Assembly: GCA_032768795.1 (NCBI GenBank)
Contig: CP136497.1
Location: forward strand, 1,304,501-1,368,500
Source of the DNA: Tremella fuciformis
Lineage: Eukaryota > Basidiomycota > Tremellomycetes > Tremellales > Tremellaceae
DNA length: 64,000 bases
Direction of reading: 5' to 3'
Below, piece after piece: positions 55,361-64,000 of this stretch. Under the pieces are notes generated by a model that worked only from the letters and a program-made list of their open reading frames with translations, was not told where the DNA came from and ran no database searches. Each line of letters starts with the position of its first letter. Positions within the stretch are counted from its first letter, which is position 1. Both the position numbers and the translations under genes were made by a program.

Positions 55361-57193
55361 CTACTCTTGTTGAGCATAGTACCATGCCGCCGATGACGTC
55401 TTGGCTGACGTGCTCCACGCCAGCATGTTGCGTGTCGGATGCCATGCCAGAGTCTGCACGACGCCATTGACGGGAAGTCGGGCGATCACGGACCCGCTGT
55501 ACACAGCAACCTGATTTCAGCGACCCCTCACTCGACATCATGCTGGACTCACGACTGCAATGTACGAGTCATCTCCGCCTACAGCTAGCAACTCTCCATC
55601 GTGCGAGAAGGCCGCTTGGCGGATCGCCATGCTGGAGATCAGCCCGAAAGACAGCACCATTCCACTCGCCTACTCACGTGCACACATCGTATGTCCGCAC
55701 GCATATCCAGTCACGAGTATCAAACAAGCTAAGCAGAGCATCCTGGCCTCCTACAGCTAGATACCGGCCAGTGGGATCAAAGGCAAGGGCAAGAAGTGAG
55801 CCGCAGTGGACAACGGCGTGCCGGAACCGGTGAAGCTGGATGGCTTTACGCCGATCGGCTTCAGTGGACGGGGCAGGTGCTGTAGGTGGAGGCGTGGGCT
55901 GCCGGGAGGGCGGTACAGTACGGACGACAGTGGGAGTGGATACGCTTTCAGCGGGAGGTGTAGCGGGAGTTTCGGCCATCTCAACGTCCTCAGTCGCTGG
56001 TGCAGCACCGTCGGTCGCTTCCTGCTCTTGAGGCTCATATACCGGGGAGCCTTCTCTCGGTGTAGGCACGCGGCTCTTGTCTGTAGACTCTTCGACCTCT
56101 TCCTCTGCCGCGATAGGCTCGTCCGTCGCGGTCTTGGGCTCTGCAGCTTCGGCTGGCGGCTCGACGCGGGGCTGTAGGGGATACAGCCAGGCAGATATAC
56201 TGCCATCGTTCGATACGCCGCATACGAGCTTTCCAGAATTTGTAAACCGCAAGCTGTTGATCTGAAGTATCAGCAGCTGTCGTGGGGACAGTTGCCAGAA
56301 GTGACAGACCTCCTCGTAGCCGCCGCCTTGACTCATTCCCAGCCCCACATCTTCCCTCTTCTCCCAGACGTCCTTGCCGTCGTCCTTTTCCCGACGGTAA
56401 AAGAGGACCTCGTCAAAGTTTGACCTCGGGCAGACCACCGCGAACTGGTCGCCTGAGGGATGCCACGCTACATGCAGTATATCGCCTGATATCTTGAACA
56501 CTGCGACAGGTGAAGACGAGTCTCGCTATCAGGTCTCGCCCTCACTCAAAATTGACATCGAAAAGGACATACGATTGAGATCCCAGACCGCGACGCTGGA
56601 GCCGCCAGAATTGAGCTTGTCACCAGTGAGGAGCACACGGGGCTGAACGGGTGAGAAGGCAATAGCAGCTGCGGAATGTCAGCCAGTATGCAGCTAAGAA
56701 GGTAAATGAGGGGAGACTTGCTGATGTGCCCATTGTGGGGGCTGCTCCGCGAGCCAGACGGGATCGACGAGCCCGAGCCTTCCACCCCGCTGGACCGCAC
56801 ATCGTATACTCTCAGCCCCTTCATCTCTGTGCCCACAGCGACCTTGCGTCCATCGCATGACCACGCGATGCTCCGTACGGGTCTTTGAGCGCCCCTCACC
56901 TCGGTCGGACGGCCAAATTTGGGTGTCTGAGCATGAGCTATTTTGCGTACCCGTGCGGAGCTGCAGACTCGCTGGGAGGCCTCGGGTGCTGTGCTGGAGG
57001 TGGGGGAAGTAGTCGGGCTTGGCAAAGGTGGTCTCTGCGACCATGTCGGCTGCAGTCTGGGGGTAGTGACGCAAGAGGTGATAGATGGGATGATGAGACA
57101 ACACCCAAGACCGGAAGTGGTGTCGGGCTCCACTTGTCCATTGTACATCGACCCCAACGACACCTGCATTTCCTTTGCACCCACTTCTCGCAT
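55361..57193 (-). CDS. WD40 protein, THO complex TEX1/THOC3-like
   Basis: A WD40 propeller protein. Early repeats are R-P-V-R-S-I-A-W-S-C-D-G-R-K-V-A-V-G and L-R-V-Y-D-V-R. Then come V-A-V-W-D-L-N, I-L-H-V-A-W-H-P-S-G-D-Q-F-A-V-V, N-S-L-R-F-T-N-S-G-K-L-V-C-G-V-S-N-D-G-S-I-S-A-W, L-A-L-A-F-D-P-T-G-R-Y-L-A-V-G-G-Q-D-A and V-Q-T-L-A-W-H-P-T-R-N. An acidic, P/T-rich insertion of about 110 residues sits inside the propeller (56150-55850). The overall pattern resembles THOC3/TEX1, a nuclear mRNA-export factor, but that assignment is moderate. The N-terminus is unresolved. One frame starts at 57193 and the better-looking start at 57044 (M-V-A-E-T-T-F-A-K-P-D-Y-F-P), but the two frames do not join cleanly near 56930-56955. 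Confidence 0.8.
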
Positions 57194-57280
57194 ATGTGCA
57201 TCTAGACGACCCGCGCCTGATCAGCTAGAGACACCGGACCTGTATCCCTGCATAGAGACGACGACATGTACACTGCGACC

Positions 57281-58868
<1,588 letters not shown>

Positions 58869-59031
58869 ATGTTGTAGCATGACAGTCATGATGACTATGA
58901 TAATGGACGTTGTCCGCCATGTCGCCGGCCACCAGACCTTACAATGTCTATGGCTTTTGCCCACCAATCTGTGTGGGACGGCGTGCCATCGTGCGCTGTC
59001 CTCGTCTCTGCTCCTCTGCGTCGAGCAAAGG

Positions 59032-60662
59032 TTACGTCTCGCGTAGCAGCATGCCGCATAGTCCGCCGACAAGGGTCGTTGCTCCAGTGTAGACCAGCAG
59101 TGCGCCCTGGCAATCAGCTCCAGTATGGCCTTCCAAATGAGGGACTCGCATAGTTCTTGAAGCCGTACGCGCCGGCGGCGCCCCTAAACGCGCCAGCCTT
59201 GAGCAGAGCATCCGAGACCGGTCCAGAGGTCATACTGCCTATCCCCTTGAGCGAAGCAAAGATGGAGAAGATAAGGGCAGGCGCCGACGGGTCGTCATTC
59301 TCTACTGCGTCAACGACCCCTTCCTGACACAGACGAGAGGGGAGACGCACTCGCAATGACCGAGATGACCTTGCCCCACACCCCGACTATGCTGAGGCCT
59401 GTGAGGCCCCACGCGAGGGAGAAGACGACGAGGAGGGTCGAGGAAGAGGCAAAGCCCCAGAAAACGAGGCAGGCAAGGGCGCCCGCTGTGGCGTAGAGCA
59501 GGATGGTGGTGCGGACAGCGAGGCGGTCGGTCATGTACCCCGTGAGGGTCGCGCCGGGGACAGATGCCGCGTTCATGATGGCAACAAGGGCTGTGCCATT
59601 CGGTCGAGTCGACTTGATGTCGTCTGCGAAGGCTGGGCGTCAGCCTCTCTTCCCCATTCCACCTTGAAGCGTCTGCCGCCCACTCACAGGGGATCCAGAC
59701 CGATGGGACGAACCCGCCAAAGCCAGTGAACAAGATGACCCCCGCTCCCGCCAAGAAGGAGACCCTCTTCAAGAACCCCCAATCCACCCTTGCGCGGGTC
59801 CGCGCGCCGGCGATGGGTATGCGGCGCTTAATGAAGAGCAGCGATGCGGAGCCTAGGACCAAGAAGCTAAGGCCGACGGCGATCATGGTGGCCTTGTAGC
59901 CGACGCGATCCAGCAGCGCGGAGATGATGAAGGGGAAGACGGCGCCGCCGGCGCCGGTCCCGCTGTACATGATACCGTTGGCCAGGCCGCGCTTGGCGGA
60001 GAACCACTCGAAGAGGAGGGTCGCGCATGGGAGGTACGTTGCGCCTGCGAAAGGGTAGAGGAGGCCGATGGTAATGATGAGATGCCATGGCTGTTGTCAG
60101 CCCAGTCTGGGCTGTGTTCAGGAGAGAGGAAGACAGACCTTGGTCGCGAATGCCGAGGCGATGATGCCGACTGAACAGACGACGATACCGGCATACTGTA
60201 TATGCTTCGTCCACCGCGGGTATGCAGTGAAGATCCTGCCGTCAGCTCACACTGTGTGTGTGTGTTTCAGATGACGCACGGGCCCAGCAGCCCCGCAGAG
60301 ATATACATCAAACCTGACTGGAGCGTCGCGGCGAGCGTCACCGTACTCTCGCTCTCGCCCGGGCCGAACAGTCGGTTGGTCCAGTAGGCATGGAGGACAC
60401 CGATGGAGTATGGCAAGCCCCAGATGAGCGTCTCGCATACTGTAGCGGCGACGAGGAAGAGCCAGGCGTCGCGGCCGCCGTCGATGGGCGGGAGAGAGGG
60501 GGCGTCGGCTTCGTAGTCGAGACCAATGTCGGAGAACCGGCGGGACGTGCGGCCGCTAGGAGCTGGCGAGGGTTCTGGGCGGGTGTGGGCCCTACTGCTG
60601 CTGGCGACGGGGCCCAGGTCGGGCATGGCGATCTCTTCTACGTCCATGGTCACGGAGGACAT
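59032..60662 (-). CDS. MFS monocarboxylate-transporter-like protein
   Basis: Start M-S-S-V-T-M-D-V-E-E-I-A. A soluble tail of about 65 residues is followed by helices with W-G-L-P-Y-S-I-G-V-L-H-A-Y-W, then Y-L-P-C-A-T-L-L-F-E-W-F-S-A-K-R-G-L-A-N-G-I-M and G-T-G-A-G-G-A-V-F-P-F. A cytosolic loop, P-S-V-W-I-P, N-A-A-S-V-P-G-A-T-L-T-G-Y and a final helix ending L-C-G-M-L-L-R-E-T complete the protein. Layout and the W-F-x-x-K-R-G motif match fungal monocarboxylate permease-type MFS proteins of the MCH group. These rarely transport monocarboxylates with certainty, so the substrate is left open. Introns near 60080-60140 and 60170-60290 were placed by frame. Confidence 0.88.
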
Positions 60663-60874
60663 GCTGGTCCACGAAGAGAGAGAAAAATTACGTGCATCCG
60701 GGATCTATGACGGCGGCTGAGGTGGATAAATTACGAGCACGTTGGGTTCACGTTGAGCTCGCTTAGCCTCCCGACCCAGCGTCATGCCAACAACCGCAGA
60801 ACAGCTACAAGATTTGAACAATCCATTGGAAGTCTCGACCAACTTCGTAATCTCTGCCCGCATGATCCGACCAG

Positions 60875-62551
60875 CTAACACGCAAAAGGATGCTTGAACG
60901 TGCCCGAGCGATACTGAATGTCAGAACAGCTATCAACACTCTGCACACACACTCACGCCCGTGATGATGCCTTCGATGGCCGAGTACAGCCCCATGGGCG
61001 TGATCAGCAGACTCATGGCGATATACAATATCGACAAGGCGCCCAAGAACCACTTGAGCTTGGTGTCCATACGGCGGACCTCGCCCTCCGCGGCAAAGTA
61101 TGGCAAGTTCATGTAGAACCACTGAATGCCTGCCAGACCAAAGGCGAACCATGTGTTGGACACGGCCGAGATGATCGATATGAGCTGGTTGAAGAACTGT
61201 ACACAGTCAACTTGCGATCGCTGGAACGACAGGGATGCTCACGGGGATGAGCTCGGCGACGACAAAGCCGGCGATCCAAATGAGCGAGACATACAGCATC
61301 CAGATCCCCTTCGCCCGGAGCCCCTTGCTAGTGAGGAGGGGCGAGTTGCGGAGGCTGGACATGTACAGGAACTTGGCGCCGACATTGACGACGAGCACGC
61401 CGGAAATCATGATCGTCACGAGGGCGATGGCGTAGCTGGTGATGCGGACGGGCTTGGTGGTCATGGTCAGAGCGGGAGACACGACGTACTGCCCGCCATA
61501 GCGGTAGATGAGGGAGCCGACAAGGACGTACATGACGCACGGGAACGCCTGGGCGATGACGAATGATTTCTTGAAGTCTTGCGGCTCGCGCATCTCGGCG
61601 ACAAAGGTGAAGACGGCCGTGTTGCCAAACGAGAAGAGGATGTTGGTGAGTGCGCCGATGGCGTCTACAAAGTCGGGATTCTTTGGGTGGGTATACCATA
61701 CGATGGGGGCTTTGCCTTTGGTGAGGACAAGGGGGTTCTGGACGGCGACGCCGATGATGGTCATGAACGAGGCGATGACGATGCAGGTGACCGAGATGAT
61801 GGACCAGAGGCGGGCTTTCTTCCATTCGCGCTGGAAGGACATCTCGAGATCAGCCGCGCAGAACTCAAGTCCCGGGGGTACCACTCACCAAGATGCTGAC
61901 GACTGTGACGATGACGCCCCACCACACATTGCAGATGGCATGCGTGGAGATGTTGCTCAGGGCCGTGATGCCGACCAGGACGTGCGAGCCGGCCGTGGCA
62001 ACCGTCTGGCCTCATCAGCTCTGCTCACTTTCGAGCCTACTGCCCACCTTGACGACATACAGGGTGCCCAGAATCCTGTAGCCCCACTTGCCGAACATGA
62101 CAGCACCCACTTCTGGGTAGTTCATGACGCCCCGATGGCGCAGCTTGAAGTCGACCATGATCCAGCCAGAAAAGTATGTCATGACGCCCACAATCACCGT
62201 GGCTATGGTGGCACCGACCATCCCGAGGCGCAGATAGATCGAGGGGAAAGACAGCACTCCGAGCGCGATACTCTACCACAGTCAGCTCTTCAGACAGCTT
62301 GGGTGGAGATGGGGACACGCCTCGGCGGTGACGACGAAGCCGGCGCCGAGCCATCCAAGGGACCTGAACTCGAGGTAATCGTGCTCTTCTTTGACAACGC
62401 GCTGGATCTCGAAAGCGTCGACATCGTAGGTGGGCCGCGCAAGCAGCTCCTTGGCATCGATACCGTCGGGGTCCTGGGACAGGTCGAGATTCTTCTCATC
62501 CCGAGCAGCCGGGGCAGCGGGCTCGATGGTAAGCGCGTGAGCGTTAGACAT
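60875..62551 (-). CDS. Amino acid transporter (AAAP/Aa_trans family)
   Basis: Start M-S-N-A-H-A-L-T-I-E-P-A, with a charged N-terminal tail that includes D-Y-L-E-F-R-S-L-G-W-L-G-A-G. About eleven helices follow: S-I-A-L-G-V-L-S-F-P, V-M-T-Y-F-S-G-W-I-M, G-V-M-N-Y-P-E-V-G, G-I-T-A-L-S-N, V-Q-N-P-L-V, F-S-F-G-N-T-A-V-F-T-F-V-A-E-M, F-V-V-A-E-L-I-P and G-L-A-G-I-Q-W-F-Y. A last exon (Y-R-S-G-T-F-K-H-P-F-A-C) is joined over a short intron near 60910-60955. Members export or import neutral or aromatic amino acids across vacuolar or plasma membranes. It lies 213 bp upstream of the MFS gene on the same strand. Confidence 0.9.
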
Positions 62552-63018
62552 TGTGCCAGAGCTGTGAGCCGATTGTTAGGCTAGACTGTGAGTGAGACTG
62601 ACTATGAGCATGCCTTCCTGCTCTTATGTCCTCTTTGCATCGCGAGAGCGGCCAAAGACATGTCGAGAGTGCAAATGGACCGTGCTCTAGCCGGCGGCAA
62701 TGGCTCTAGGTGACTACCTCATATAACGCCATCCATGCATAATCCGACGCCGCAGCGAGGCTTCCGGGCCGATGAGCAGAGGCGGCATGGAGGAGAGCAG
62801 AGGACTCGGACACGGAGCACGAATACCGATCTTGGATCAATCTCCGCGGTCATGTCAGTATCAAGACGGATTGCGCCATCTGCTCGCATTCAGATCTCAC
62901 CATCGGTCCAGTCCGAGCTGGACTTTGCCTCGGGATGCATTAGGCGTCGCTTGAGTGGACACAAAGACAGGCGTGCTCTTCACTAGACTCAGACCCGGGG
63001 TGAAGATGTTTGAAAATC
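62552..63018. other. Divergent intergenic region before CYB2
   Basis: No gene seen. It should hold the promoters of the amino acid transporter (minus) and flavocytochrome b2 (plus). Confidence 0.5.
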
Positions 63019-64000
63019 ATGACAGCGGGTCGGTCACTATTGCGCAGTGTGCAAAATAGACTGGAACGAGCGACACGCGGGCCTACCGGACGAGCAGCTC
63101 GAACTGCCGTGCGGCCGGCAACGCGAATTGTGCTCGCGACCAGCTTGGTCGTACCTCTTGCGGTACGGCCATTGACGTAAGAATGGCCTCAGCTGACGGG
63201 CTCACAGGTTGCAGTATATTGGCGGGAAGTCGCAAGTGCCGACCAAGGGGGAAAGTCCGGACCGTCCTCTCGGATTGGTCGAGATGAGTTGGAGAGACAC
63301 GCCAAGCCCGATGATCTCTGGGTTGCTATCAACGGGGAGGTATGGGAGTGCGTCGCCTCAAGATTGGAATCATGAGGAAAGAGAATGATACGTGCAGCTT
63401 GACGGACTTTGCACAATTCCATGTGAGCCACAACTCGACTCATTGACATGCCTGACGGGTCTAGCCAGGAGGTGCCGACATCATATGGGCAAACGCTGGC
63501 AAGGATGTGTCCGAGTACGAACGCCCCTTCACTCTCACTCTGAGGGATACCTGATAGTGCAGGCTGTTCAACGCCGTACATCCGCCAGAGACACTGGGGA
63601 AGAAGGCGTATCAACACTTCCGAGTGGGCTCCGTGGATCTGGAAGACAAGCACCAAACATCAGAGCCGGAAGCTGGGCCGTATCGCGCCACTGCAAGCAA
63701 GTCCCACACGATACCTCACATCGACATAATGTGCGGGTTGAGGGACTTCGAAGTGGGTCCCCCAATCCGGCCTACTTGGTGATCATATTGACACGTCAAG
63801 GTTCTGGCCGAGAAAGTACTACCCGAAAGCAGCAGAGTGTACTTTGCCACTGGTGCAGACGACCAGGCTTGTCAGTCCCTCGACTCCTGCTGTAGAGAGT
63901 GACTCTAACAGCCAAGCTGTCCGTCATAACGAGTCCGTGTTCTCTGACGTATATTTCCGCCCACGAGTAGCTCGCGACGTCCGTCAGCTAGACACGAGCA
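63019..64000 (+). CDS. CYB2: Flavocytochrome b2, L-lactate dehydrogenase (cytochrome), 5' part
   Basis: Seven exons are visible: 63019-63162, 63208-63347, 63398-63422, 63465-63508, 63563-63752, 63801-63870, then 63917 to the window edge. The first two encode an arginine-rich presequence (M-T-A-G-R-S-L-L-R-S-V-Q-N-R-L-E-R) and one hydrophobic segment, I-V-L-A-T-S-L-V-V-P-L-A-V-A-V-Y-W. This is the two-part signal of an intermembrane-space protein. A cytochrome b5 domain follows: W-V-A-I-N-G-E-V-W-D, F-H-P-G-G-A-D and F-N-A-V-H-P-P, with both haem histidines. Then the FMN domain begins, L-R-D-F-E-V-L-A-E-K-V-L-P, G-A-D-D-Q-A and V-Y-F-R-P-R-V-A-R-D-V. It oxidises L-lactate and passes electrons to cytochrome c. 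The gene is cut by the window end. Confidence 0.92.

Noticed and set aside
61508..62584. 358-residue plus-strand frame
   Set aside because: Antisense to the amino acid transporter; D/H/G-rich composition typical of reversed membrane-protein codons.
63189..63656. 155-residue minus-strand frame at the right edge
   Set aside because: It is antisense to spliced flavocytochrome b2 exons, whose haem and FMN motifs are clear.

Overview
This window is nuclear DNA of a basidiomycete fungus, most likely a tremellomycete (Cryptococcus/Kwoniella/Trichosporonales side). Almost every recognisable gene is cut by several very short introns of about 42-60 bp. These carry GTGAGT/GTACGT-type donors and a CTGAC/CTGAT/CTGAG branch-like motif just before the acceptor. 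The spliced calcineurin B protein and the general gene repertoire fit that group. All exon joins given here were worked out by hand from reading frame and splice motifs, without transcript data.

Layout. 0-7.3 kb: four members of an unrecognised protein family in tandem on the + strand. The first two are a recent segmental duplication, and the second is split by a 775-bp solo LTR. 7.6-9.8 kb: a broken KRE6/SKN1-type beta-glucan synthesis gene whose C-terminal half is inverted in place. 11.6-18.7 kb: a proline/serine-rich tail-anchored protein, calcineurin B (CNB1) and a CSC1/OSCA/TMEM63-type channel.

20.4-35.1 kb: an accessory block that looks like a catabolic cluster. It holds an amidase, an MFS transporter, a SnoaL-like protein, a Zn2Cys6 regulator, a cupin related to 2,4'-dihydroxyacetophenone dioxygenase, a class III aminotransferase and a cyclase-family hydrolase. 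At its left edge is a scar made from the 3' ends of the channel gene and the transporter gene fused back to back. TRAPP subunit TRS23 marks the return to core genes.

36.6-42.8 kb: a 6.2-kb element with perfect 25-bp terminal inverted repeats. It carries an integrase-type DDE recombinase, an alpha-kinase gene and an unknown basic protein, all on the - strand.

43-64 kb: NAD-dependent glutamate dehydrogenase with GATA sites upstream, a second Zn2Cys6 regulator, a sugar-type MFS transporter, a PhyH-type oxygenase, a TEX1/THOC3-like WD40 protein, a mitochondrial-type adenylate kinase, a monocarboxylate-type MFS transporter, an amino-acid transporter, and the 5' part of flavocytochrome b2 running off the right edge.

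The items most likely to be new are the four-gene family, the catabolic cluster and the integrase/alpha-kinase element. No rRNA, convincing tRNA, CRISPR array or animal/plant virus sequence was seen.
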